Part shown: piece after piece, positions 10,506 through 20,900 of the stretch | How the letters are laid out: each line of letters opens with the position of its first letter | How positions within the stretch are numbered: position 1 is the stretch's first letter | NCBI GenBank assembly: GCA_009746045.1 | Contig: RPFO01000050.1 | Span: 976,881-1,040,880, forward strand | Reading direction: 5' to 3' | From: Mesostigma viride | Taxonomy: Eukaryota; Streptophyta; Mesostigmatophyceae; Mesostigmatales; Mesostigmataceae | DNA: 64,000 bases | The notes under the pieces: model-generated | What the model was told of the DNA's origin: nothing | Databases searched by the model: none | What the model saw: the letters and a program-made list of their open reading frames with translations, nothing else | Made by a program: the position numbers and the translations under genes

Positions 10506-10653
10506 GCGTTCATAGTACTATAAAACCAGATAATCTCCTAGCTTGACGCGCATCCCGCATGACCGCGTCCTGCGCCAGGACACCGGGACGAGGTGGACGC
10601 TCGCCAAATATTTATCTCTCGTATATAGCGAGACTGGGCACGCATCGGACGCT
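10506..10653. promoter_or_regulatory. Divergent promoter region
   Basis: This region separates the coiled-coil gene (minus) from the gene at 10654 (plus). ACTATAAAACC at 10517-10527 and the AT-rich AAATATTTA and GTATATAG before 10654 look like TATA-type elements, one serving each side. No start or terminator has been measured. Confidence 0.4.
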
Positions 10654-11205
10654 ATGGACCTTCTGGAGCGATCTCTGCAGCGTTTCTACGGAAGCAAGGA
10701 CAACTTCGAGACGCTGTACGAGTTCGCCAACCCAGAAGGGAAGAAGAAGTCGTCCGGCCTGTCCCTCCGCGTGATCGAATGGCTGGTCACCAACTACGCG
10801 AAGACGCACAGGGTCGAGTACTGCGTCCAGGGCAGCTCCATCCCGTTCAACCTGTACATGTCCTACCGCGAGCAGCTGGACTTCTACTCCAAGCGCATGT
10901 TCGACCCCTTCGCCAGGAGGAGGAAGACCAAGCTCGCCGAGGGGGAGAGGGAGATCACCACCACCCCCGGCCAAATGAACTTCTTTCGGTGGGCGATCCT
11001 GAACGGCGTCATCGAATACGCCAGGCGCCACCACGAGCTGATCAGGTCCGACCTGCCCAAGTGCAAAGACAAGGTCCTAAACGTCCGCATCCGAGCCGGG
11101 AAGATAGTGAAGTGCCGCAACCGGTGCAAGGCCTCGGACCTCGCGGTCATCGTGAGGCCGCAAGTGAAGCAGGTCCGACAGCGGTTCGTTGTGAAGTTCG
11201 AGTGA
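10654..11205 (+). CDS. Conserved NCLDV-type hypothetical protein
   Basis: The 183-residue product contains VIEWLVTNYAKTHRVEY, then YMSYREQLDFYSKRMFDPF followed by an Arg-rich turn, then TTPGQMNFFRWAILNGVIEYA. The pattern of an aligned 'Y..QL..YSK..FDPF.RR' box is one I associate with a conserved giant-virus protein of unknown function (PBCV-1 A494R-like), but that assignment is from memory and weak. I prefer the ATG at 10654 (MDLLERSLQRFYG), because the longer frame begins only with TTG and the intervening DNA looks like a promoter (GTATATAGC). The C-terminus is basic. The next gene starts 40 bp downstream in the same direction. Confidence 0.6.
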   Translation: MDLLERSLQRFYGSKDNFETLYEFANPEGKKKSSGLSLRVIEWLVTNYAKTHRVEYCVQGSSIPFNLYMSYREQLDFYSKRMFDPFARRRKTKLAEGEREITTTPGQMNFFRWAILNGVIEYARRHHELIRSDLPKCKDKVLNVRIRAGKIVKCRNRCKASDLAVIVRPQVKQVRQRFVVKFE

Positions 11206-11245
11206 CGCGCGTTTAAAAATCGATTGTATATCGCATAGGGTGTTC

Positions 11246-11560
11246 ATGGCCTTCGTGTACGAGGCCGTGGTGAAAAAACCACTTAAGGACCTGTTTTTGA
11301 AGGGTCCACACTTCGGGGATATGGGTTTCTGGATGAACATGGAAAAACACGACATATGCGCTCAAATGACGTCCACATCGTCCGAGTTGTGGAAAGAGCG
11401 GCCCGATTATTGCGACGAAGTTATAGATGACCGGTTCGAGAGCGTGCACGTTCTCCTTAAAACGGTCATACTATGGGTGATGCTGTACAAAACATTGCAA
11501 ATTGTTTTAAAGACACTTCTGGGTGGAGTGAAACGTAAATTTATTAATAAAAAGGACTGA
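11246..11560 (+). CDS. Small membrane protein, hypothetical
   Basis: The 104-residue product starts at ATG 11246 (MAFVYEAVVKK), preceded by TATATCGCATA. A hydrophobic segment near residues 68-92 (LLKTVILWVMLYKTLQIVL) is the likely membrane span, followed by a basic tail ending KKD. The region before it, with MGFWMNMEKHDICAQM, is not recognised. It lies in line with the gene at 10654 and converges on 11576-11932. Confidence 0.6.
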   Translation: MAFVYEAVVKKPLKDLFLKGPHFGDMGFWMNMEKHDICAQMTSTSSELWKERPDYCDEVIDDRFESVHVLLKTVILWVMLYKTLQIVLKTLLGGVKRKFINKKD

Positions 11561-11575
11561 ATCAATTTACGTGAG

Positions 11576-11932
11576 TCAAAACTTGCCCCGTCCGCGTGGT
11601 CTCCACGGCGACGTCGAGTAGGGTCGCTGAGGCCCTTCCACGACCACGGGGCGGTTGCGCCTTTGCATCAGTTTAGAAAGACCGAACGCACCGACCGCAC
11701 CGGCTGCAACCACGCCGACCGTGCCTCCGAACATGTCCTCGACGTTAGCCGACGTCTTCTCCTTGCACTCCTGTTCGCCTGGACGCAACGTGAACGTACA
11801 CCACAAGGACGCGATGGAGTCTGACACGGACGATCGTACGCGCACGAGGAGGAAAATCGCGATCCCGAGTAGCGCCATTTGCGGTATCGCCGTGACCAGC
11901 GCCGGGATCCAGGACTTGTGGGCGTAGTCCAT
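11576..11932 (-). CDS. Membrane protein, hypothetical
   Basis: This 118-residue protein has a strong N-terminal membrane span (residues 11-33, ending GIAIFLLVRV) and a second weak hydrophobic Gly/Ala segment near 70-90 (TVGVVAAGAVGAFGLSKLM). The tail is basic and Arg/Pro-rich. Two Cys lie between the segments. On the minus strand TATATACGAG lies just before the ATG at 11932, a good TATA candidate. It resembles small virion membrane proteins in architecture only. Confidence 0.6.
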   Translation of the reverse strand: MDYAHKSWIPALVTAIPQMALLGIAIFLLVRVRSSVSDSIASLWCTFTLRPGEQECKEKTSANVEDMFGGTVGVVAAGAVGAFGLSKLMQRRNRPVVVEGPQRPYSTSPWRPRGRGKF

Positions 11933-11962
11933 CTCGTATATAGTTAGTACTGCGGCATTTTT

Positions 11963-12216
11963 CTACATGAGGACATCACGGAACCCCCCCCGCAGTTTCG
12001 CGTCCTCGATGTGAGCCTTCCACAACAGCATACTCGCCGCGCCGAGACCCAGGATCATGACGCCCCACTTCGTCCAGAAACACTTCCAATCGGGGGGGAG
12101 GTCTTGCACGACTTGAACCCGTCCTTGCGGAGAGCGCAGATGCTCGTGGACGTGTGGAAGAGGATGAAGGCGGAGACGGCGCAGATGGCGATGGGACCGA
12201 CGTTGACGTGAACCAT
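11963..12216 (-). CDS. Small two-span membrane protein, frameshifted
   Basis: This gene becomes apparent only when one base is restored. From ATG 12216 (MVHVNVGPIAICAVSAF) the frame runs to a run of seven C's (minus strand, near 12092-12098). With eight C's it continues as DWKCFWTKWGVMILGLG... to a TAG at 11963, 84 residues in all. Two hydrophobic segments flank a Cys-containing loop. It sits between the gene at 11576-11932 (same strand, 30 bp gap) and the divergent reductase gene. Function is unknown. Confidence 0.55.
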
Positions 12217-12313
12217 GGAGTTATACTTACATCTCTAGAAAATATTTAGCGCTCGTGTGTGCTTACCGACCGACAATAATCTGCGTAACTAGATATACAA
12301 CGCGGCTGGACAC
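12217..12313. promoter_or_regulatory. Divergent promoter of reductase and small membrane gene
   Basis: The region is AT-rich with GATATACAAC 20 bases before the reductase ATG and AATATTTAG in the middle. The 11-mer TTAGCGCTCGT at 12246-12256 occurs again at 26287-26297 in front of another gene. Confidence 0.35.
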
Positions 12314-12680
12314 ATGACGGACTCCGCCGTCACCACGCCCACCGACAGGGCCATGGCGATCGAACTGAGGACGTACCATCGCCCCATCGACGGCAGCGGA
12401 CGGCTCGAGACGTGGGAAAACGTGGTCGACAGGGTCGTGGGCCACCAAAAGTGGCTGTGGGTCAGGGCGAAAGGGCAGCCTCTGAACTCCATCGAGATGG
12501 ACGAGCTCTCCGAGCTGCACCACCACATCCTCAACAGGAGGATCGCCCCCGCCGGCCGCACGCTGTTCCTGGGGGGGACCGAGCTGAGCCGGCGGAGGGA
12601 GTCGTGCATGTTCAACTGCAGCTTCACCGAGGTGGAGACCGTCTACGACGTGGTGGACGTCCTGTGGCTTCTACTCCAGG
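12314..12680 (+). CDS. Reductase exon 1 (5' part)
   Basis: This part encodes residues 1-122, including YHRPIDGSG, GRTLFLGGT and FNCSF with the first disulphide cysteine, ending at WLLLQ. It is interrupted at 12680 by the LTR element; the last five bases CCAGG are the target duplication. The rest of exon 1 (GGTGCGG) is at 21156-21162. Confidence 0.9.
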
Positions 12681-15600
12681 AGTTGGATGGAGACTAGGGA
12701 CGACGAACAACTGCGAAAGCTGAGAGCGAATGATGATTGTATTACAATAATACAATGAGAGAGCGATGAAAGCTGAGGGCTCAGAATGGAACTGGGCAGA
12801 CTCGGGTTCTGTGGCACTCCCCAGTGCTACGCCTATATGCCTATGGCGGTGCTACCTGCAGCACACGACCAGTGGACAAGTGTACACCGCAATGCCATGC
12901 GACCACGTCACTAGCAACCAGCTAAGACTCGGCCCGTCAGGCCCGGCTACACCGGACCTGGCGGGTCGAGCTAGCACCTAGGAACAGTCTGGCACTAACC
13001 GCACATCGGTCCACATGACACCTCAGTACCGTACACCCTGCCGTACTGTACTGAGGTGTCCCGCTCAGCCGCGGTAGGCAATACGCGGCGCGCAGGCCGG
13101 AAATCCGTGTGTCAGCCTAAGCATCTCATCTAACTCCCATTATGTTTTCCTTTCAGGTTGAAGGCTAGCGACTTCAAGCCTGACCCTGCCCAGCTAGGAG
13201 ACTGACTCCAAGCTGACTGAGGTGCTGAGCAACTGACACCCATACTGCAACATCTGGACTGAAAAAGATGGGCCCCAGAACTCGTGCAATACTTGTGATG
13301 GCATCACGTTTAGCTCAACATGCCCGGGGAGTTCCTCCTCCTCGCGAGCTCACAAGGGAGATAGCTATGCCTGTCTGCCTATCCAGGGAGTGCACCACCA
13401 GCCAAGAAGCCATTGTAAAAATGCCAAGGTAACCGTTTAAGAGGTTCCATGTTGTTCCATCATCATCGCCCACTCAGAGAAAAATACCCAGCCAGGCTGG
13501 GTCAACTGAGCTCAGGTTACCTGCAACCTGAGGAGTGACAGGTTTATTGCACCCTGCACTGTCCATGTTGTACCTGCACAACATGTGAGGACCAGCCACC
13601 CCTGCCCTGCACAGAGGGGGCTGAAGTCCGAGTGACAGGTGACAGGACTATGACATCCTGGACCTGGCCACATTGCACCTGCACAACGTGGGAGACCAGC
13701 CACCCCTGCCCTGCACATGGGTGACTGAAGTCCTGGTGACAGGTGACAGGAATATTTCATCCTGCACCTGTGCTGAGCACGTTGTACTAGACAACATGAC
13801 AGCACCCATGCCTTACTGCCACTGAACAGTAAGGCCAGGTGGCCCAGGATATCCACAGTGAACTGGGGTCCTGGGTAACCACCTGTCAAGGGAGCTTTGA
13901 CCCTCCACTTGAATGGGGGCACCTGAGCCACTGAGCTCAAGGCCATTCCACCAAGGCATACGCCCTAGGGAATAAAGGTGTGAGATACATCCCATGCCCA
14001 CCTATGAAGGTGTGCATAACGAAATTCCATGGTGTTGAGAAAATCAAAACAGATTTTATTGGGCATAGGGCACGCAGATGTATGAAAAACAGACTCCAAC
14101 CAACCCCCTTGCTGGAAGCCACAACCTACCCCTTGGACCTGCCCAAGGGGTACTGGGTGACCTAGGCGGCCCTGGTGAACAGGACCCTGCTAGGCGTCCC
14201 CCCTATGGGGCAGGGTTGCCTGCTTGCCATAGGGGTTCATCAAGTGGTACAACAGCTGATATTGTTCAGCTGCCTGCTGAGGCACTTTAGTGAGTGCATC
14301 AGCAGCGTTGTGTTTGTCCTCCACGTGACGGGTGGACTCCCAGTAGGTGGACTCCTGTTTCAGGACCACCCAGTCAAGATCAGTGTGGACAGCATAGGGG
14401 TTAGCAAGGAAACTGAGGACTGACTGACTGTCAGTGAGCAAGTGTGCCACCACCCCAGCATTGCTGCCTGCTTGCATCTGCAACCAAACCAGCACATGAT
14501 TCAAGTACCTGGCATGAAGCACTGCTGACACCACTGCCCTGCACTCAGCAGCATTGCTGCTGACAGCCTTGCGTCTATGCAACCGGCTGTACCATGAAAT
14601 GAGAGACAAGGGTGCATCATCATTCTGCACAAAATACAAGCCTGACTCCCTTGCCTGCAACTTGGTAATCTGCCTGGACTCCATGGAACTATCCATCATA
14701 GCTTGGATGTGAATGGTTTTGTGGAGATCCAAGGAGTGCAAGATAAGGGGAGGGCCCTCCTGGAGAGTTTTGGTGATGGCTTTGTGACCTACTTGCATCA
14801 AGACATCATCATCAACTCTGCTAACCACAGCCAGGTGAGGTGCACACGTTGAGCACAACCACCCCAGCTTGCCTCTAATGGTAGGACAGGCTCCAGGTTT
14901 GATTTTTGTTTGCAAAACCTCCAAGCAGCTGTGCATGTAATCATTGGGAGAGTAGAGTGCACACACCCACTGGTTTTGATGCTGCTGGAGTTGTAACATT
15001 GTGCCACAAAATTTTATGGCAGTGGTGCCCAGCTCTACTTGCTTGCCAATCTCAAAATGCTGTGACACTTGTTGAATAAAATCATCCACAGCACGCCTTG
15101 GCCCAGCAATCAGCTGATCATCCCCATGCCACACAAAGGTGAGAATGCCATGAGGGTGTGGGACCACAAAGAAGCAAGGGTCTATGTCATCATATCTAGC
15201 CCCTAACTTTTCAAACACAGCCTGAGCTGACATCCTGAAAATGCGAGGAGCTGATTGCAGCCCTTCAACACCTATGTTAGCTTTCAGGTACTGCTGAGGG
15301 ATGTGTTTTGCCCAAACTCTGGGAGTGGAGACTACGTACACCTGACCATGCCACACTTGTTGTGCTATCTCAGGTGAGCCTTTCAGGAAAGCCCTTTTAA
15401 TGTCTGTAGCCTTACAGATATAGTCATCCCCATCATTGAGATGACCCACAAAGACAGACAGCAAGATTTTTAGGGATGTTTGCTGAATGCCTGGCGTGTA
15501 CAACTCTGCCTCTGTCAGATCAGTGGTGCCCTTGAACTCTGTCACACAAGGTCTAGCATGAAAGATGACTGACCCATCTGCTGCTGGCTTATGTTTACAC

Positions 15601-17948
15601 ACAAACTTCAGGCGCAAGTGCTTGCACCCTGCAGGCTTTTTGTCAATAGGTGTGACAGGGGAGTATGAGAAGGACTAAGAGGATCTGGCACTACCCATTC
15701 TTCCCTGGCCTTGTTAAAGGCCTCCACCCATTTTAGGAATCCTATGTGTGTGCGACAGTCTTGCTCTATCTGTTCATAAGAAAGAGGAGACATTTTAGCC
15801 ACATCATGCTTGCCCAATCCAAATGAGTTGGGATGAAGTTTTTGGTTGTGAACCAGGTCTGCCACACAGGGTTCTTGCCCTGGGGCATACTTGGGTGTAG
15901 CAAATTTTACAGAAGCAATGTTGGTGTTAAGAAGTTTTTCAAGAGAAATTTTGAAATGATTCAGATCAACACCACCCATGTCCTGGATGGATAGTCTATC
16001 ACTGGATATGAGGACACCAGGGTAACAGAGAAAAGGATCCCCCAATAAAGCATTCCCTTTATAACCTTCCAAGACCTGAAAAGGAGTGGGGATACCGAGT
16101 ATAGTCAACATGACCTGACCTAATACCTTGAGGGATGACTGCCCTGAGAAATCAGCCACATGGTGCCAGGGTGAAGGTTCCAAAGGCAAATGGGGCACAG
16201 CCAGGGCACTGATAATGCTGACCTGGGCTTGTGTGTCCACTGCAACCATAAATGGGCTATTGTCATTCTGCCCAACCTTCCCCACCTTAGCTGATCCTGC
16301 AGCAGTTTGAGCTTTGGCTCTATGAGCTGCTTGTAAAATGCGAACAGCGTCTGCTAGGCTGCGTTTGGAAGGTGCAGCTAGTGGCTGAGCTATGTTCACA
16401 CTTGTAGAGGTGATAGGTTGCTGATCACCTGTTTTGCCAATGTGACCCTCTGCTGCAGGGGGCCAATCCTGCAGTGACTGCCTGCAATCATCAAGGGTGA
16501 CCTGGGTGTCACAGTGGGTGTGGCTCTCACACTCACCAGTGGGTGTTCCAAACAACCACTCACTGGGCAACGCTGGGATGCCAGGCAACTGTACAGGGCT
16601 GTCGGCCAACAGCTCTTCCTCCTCTGCCACGTCTGACACAGTTGGAAAATACAATTTCATCCTGTGAGGTGAACACCTGTGAATTTTTCCCGTGTCATTG
16701 TGTTTAACTAACACTGTCCTGCCAGTGGTGTTAAACTTTAGGATGGTGGCTGGCCCATGCCAGGTACCCACCTTGCCTAGTCCCGACTCCTTGTAGAATA
16801 GGACCTGATCCCCTTCTCTGAAGGTGGGACGTGGATGCTTTGCATCCTTGACAGCTAACCTGCTAGCTGTCTGTGCTCGCTGTGCGTTGTAGAGGGCTAG
16901 TACCTCAGGTGGATAAATGCCTGCATGCAATCCATCTGGTGTAATGACCACCCCTTGTGGGGTTTTCATGAGTGGCCTCCTGTTGAGGACTTGGCACAAC
17001 CTGGTGGACCACAGAGCTCTGTCAGCATAGGACCCACTGTCAGCCAGCAGATTGCCATCTTCTTTGGCTACAAGGGTTTTAATGGACCTGATGGCCCTTT
17101 CAATAATGCCTTGCCTCTCATGATCTTCTAGCCCAGCCAGATCAATAGCCTCACACCCTGGTTCATTGGCAAGACATGTGAACTGCTGATCCAGTAACAA
17201 TGCCTCCACAGGGTAGTACCTGGCCTGAGCAATCAAGAGAGCCCTGAGCAACTGTGTCTTGTCCATTCCAGGTAATGGTTCAATGGTTGTGTACCTTGAC
17301 CATGCATCTTTAAGTGCCAAGTAAGATTGTCCTTTGATATGAAAGACATCTCCTACCACCCTGCCCTTGCTCTTAGGTGGGGTAGCTACATGCCACTTAG
17401 GGGGTTTGGGTGCATTGAACTGACAATGCTGGCAGTGGGATCTGACCACCTGGCATGCACGTCTGAGTGCTGCCCCCCCTATTGCTGCTGCCACCACCTC
17501 TGCACTCACTTCATGCCCATAAAGGAAATGCAACTGCAAAGCAAGCTCCTGAAAACTGATCTGAGCATCCTCTGGGGGACACTCTGCACACCTTGGGAAC
17601 CATAGATGTGAAGGTTGGTTTAGAGACATAATCTTCTGAAACCAGCTGTAGCACCTTTCCAGAACTGCTCACTGCTCTGACAGTGGGGCATGCAGATGAA
17701 AGAGGTGAAGCAGGCACACTCAAGCCAGCATGAGAGGGAGACTCACACTTCTTGCCGTAAGGAGGCCGCTTGCAGTCCTTGGGGTCACCGTGGGGCGGCC
17801 CGTGGCACTTGTGGCACAGGACGTCCAAATGCCCCAGCTCGTCCACGTTCTTGCGGCAGGTGGGCCGCAGGTGGTACTTCATGCCACAGCGGGTGCACCG
17901 CTGAGAAGACTTGTCCTCCTTGTCCTGCTTCTTGTTGTTGTTGTTGTT

Positions 17949-17990
<42 letters not shown>

Positions 17991-20900
17991 ACTGTTGTTG
18001 TTGTTGTTGCTGGAGCTGCCCCCCTTGGAGGGAGACTGCCCCTTACCCTTGCCCTTGCCCCAGCCCCTGCCCTTGCCCTTGCCCTTGCCCTTGCCCTTGC
18101 CCTTAAACATTTGTCCCAGCAGGGACTTGACTTCTGCCATAGTGACAGGTCTCTTGCTCCTGTCTTCCCTCTCCCTATCCTCCTCCTCCCTCTCTTCCCC
18201 CCTGACCCTCTTTACAGAGGTGCCCATGGCCCCCTGGCTAAGGGGAGCCAAGGCCAGCTTGATATAATCCAATGCCTCCTTCATGTCCTCCCAGTACTTT
18301 GCCATTCCTGTGGCAAGCATAGCGTAGGTGTTTTTGTCAAGTTTGAGTTTCTCAAGGAAGAACGCAGCAAGAACTTGTGATCTAGCTGCTGGACATCAGG
18401 ACGTGCTTTGATGGCTAGCTCATATTTCTTTGTCTCAGCCACATAGTCCACTGATGTGACCCTGTATTCCTCTACCCACCTGAATGCCCCATATATGTCC
18501 ACAGATGAGGGGGTGGAGAGGAGGTCAGTTAGCTCCTTCATGAAAGCCTCCCAAACTGCCCTAGCCTGCGTGTCCTGCCACTTGGGATACCTACGCTGGA
18601 AGACAAGAATGAGATTCTGAATCTGAGAAGAGGACTGATGGTAGAAATCCCCCTGCATGAGAGATCCAAACCAATTCTTGACATTCAGTTCCTCCCTAGC
18701 CAGCTGCAGAGAGAGAAGTGCATGATTCCCCTGCTCCCTAGTATACCCCTCAGGCAGCCCCCTGACATTAATCCTATCCACAGGACGGTTTTCATTGTAA
18801 GTGGGCAACCTAGAGGGGGATGCAGGGGGAGAGGGAGAAGATGGTGTTGCTGCTGCAGCATTCACAGGAGAGACCTGCTGAGAGGGAAGTGCTACTTGAG
18901 TGAGCTGAGCAGGATGGGCAAACATGGGCTGTGTAGGAGGGTTAGACAACATAGGGGTGGGCTGGGTGGGGGTGTGAGTGTGTGTCACTTCCCGCCTCCT
19001 GCTGCGGGCCTCCTCCCAATCATGGAAGGTGGGAGAGAGGGACACTTCATCGTCAGTAGGGTTAGTAAGATCATGATGCAACCAGGTAGGCAGAGTTAGC
19101 CACCTACCCGCCCCTCTCAGGATGGCGTTGTGCAGGAGCTCCAGCAAACGCACCAGACGCACCCTGCTGCCCTGCACCCTCCTCCCTGAGAGGAGAGCCT
19201 GCAGGGCAGGCAGCAGGTCGTCGCACACCCTGCGTGTGCCCGCTTGGAGGTTGGGCAGGCCCAGGATGTGCGTGATGATTGCACACACCAGGCTGCCCGC
19301 CTCCGCGACGTGCATCTGCTGGCTCCTGTCGGCCAGCCCACGGAAGGAGGCTGTGGCTGTCTGTATGGCACGCCACACGGCCTCATCACCAGGGTGATGA
19401 AGTCGCGACCTTGCAGGTCGCCCTCCAGCAGTGCTGGTTGCTGCCCAGCTGCGGTGGGACCCTGGGGCCCCTCCGGCCCTGCCAGGGACTTGTCCTTGTT
19501 GCGACTAGAGGGGGCCTGCCCCCCAGAGCCGCTGGAGGTGCCCGTGACACCCTCCATGGGGGCTGCATCCCCCGCCAGCGCCGGAGGCGCCGGCGTCGCT
19601 GCCGGGGTCCCTGCGACCCCGGGCGCTTGTGTCGCCGCCGGGGTCCCTGCGACCCCGGTGGCCTCCTCAGCCACCTGGCCCCCCACGCTGGGCGGGGGAG
19701 CCTGCGGCTGAGGTTGGACCCTCTGACCTGCCAGAGGGTCCTGGGTGGCTTCACCACCCATGGGCGTGTTGGGGGCGTCTGCCGCCCCGCGCCCCGTCGC
19801 AGGCGGCATCGCAGCCGCCTCACGCCTATCCGGGCCCCAGCCAACTGGCGTGACTTGGGGCCACGCTGGCAACGGAGTCAGCGCGATCTCTGGTCTGGAG
19901 ACCACGCGCAGCGCCTCTCTCTGGCGCTGCCTGGACGCCCACTGATCAACAGTGCCGGGGTTGTGCCTCGGCCGATTGGCGAAACAGTACAGCCAAACCG
20001 CCACCTGAACCAGTGGGAGCTGCATCCTAAGACGCCCCTCGATCAGCGAGTGCACCCGATGAACCTCTATCGCGTGTATCTCCTCATCTGGAAGCAACTG
20101 AAAACGATCGAGCAAGATCCGGCCGTTCACCGCAATGAACGCCGGGATGTCGTCCTCCCCAAGGGGGAGAAAATGGGGTGGGCGCCCGAACATGACCGGG
20201 GGCGGAACATGTTCCCCATACCGGTCAATGTCCATGGTGGCCATCTGTCGGCCCACGGAAAGGTTGCCAGACGTCGCAGGTGTCTGCGACGAAAGCTCAA
20301 GCGAAGGCCGAGGCCTCGCAGGCGGCACCTCGCCATCCTCCTCGGAGGAATCACTCCGCTCACGACCCCCGTCACCTGCGACGGGTGAACGTCGTGCCCG
20401 GGGGACCTGCCCCCCAGGTGCCATGGCGGACGAACCGCCAGTGGCAAACGGCCGCCCGCTCGCCATCCCCCGGGCGCCGGGCCCCACCTGCGGGCCCCGA
20501 CGCCTGGGTTGGTCAGCGACCACCGTGCGGAAGGGACGTTGGGCGTCACCCTCGCATCGGTGGTGGAGGGCGTGCCCTCCGGCGAAAGGCGGGGTGAGGT
20601 GCGCCTGGCAGGCGCCTTCCCCTTGTTGTTGTTGCCGTTGTTGGAAGCCATATCTTTTTTTTGCTTGTAAAAAAAATATCGAACTTTTCAGTCCAAGTTG
20701 GATGGAGACTAGGGACGACGAACAACTGCGAAAGCTGAGAGCGAATGATGATTGTATTACAATAATACAATGAGAGAGCGATGAAAGCTGAGGGCTCAGA
20801 ATGGAACTGGGCAGACTCGGGTTCTGTGGCACTCCCCAGTGCTACGCCTATATGCCTATGGCGGTGCTACCTGCAGCACACGACCAGTGGACAAGTGTAC

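Noticed and set aside
19279-20388. Plus-strand 369-codon frame in the LTR element
   Set aside because: It is opposite gag, Arg/Pro-rich and without similarity; the minus frames have Gag-like segments.
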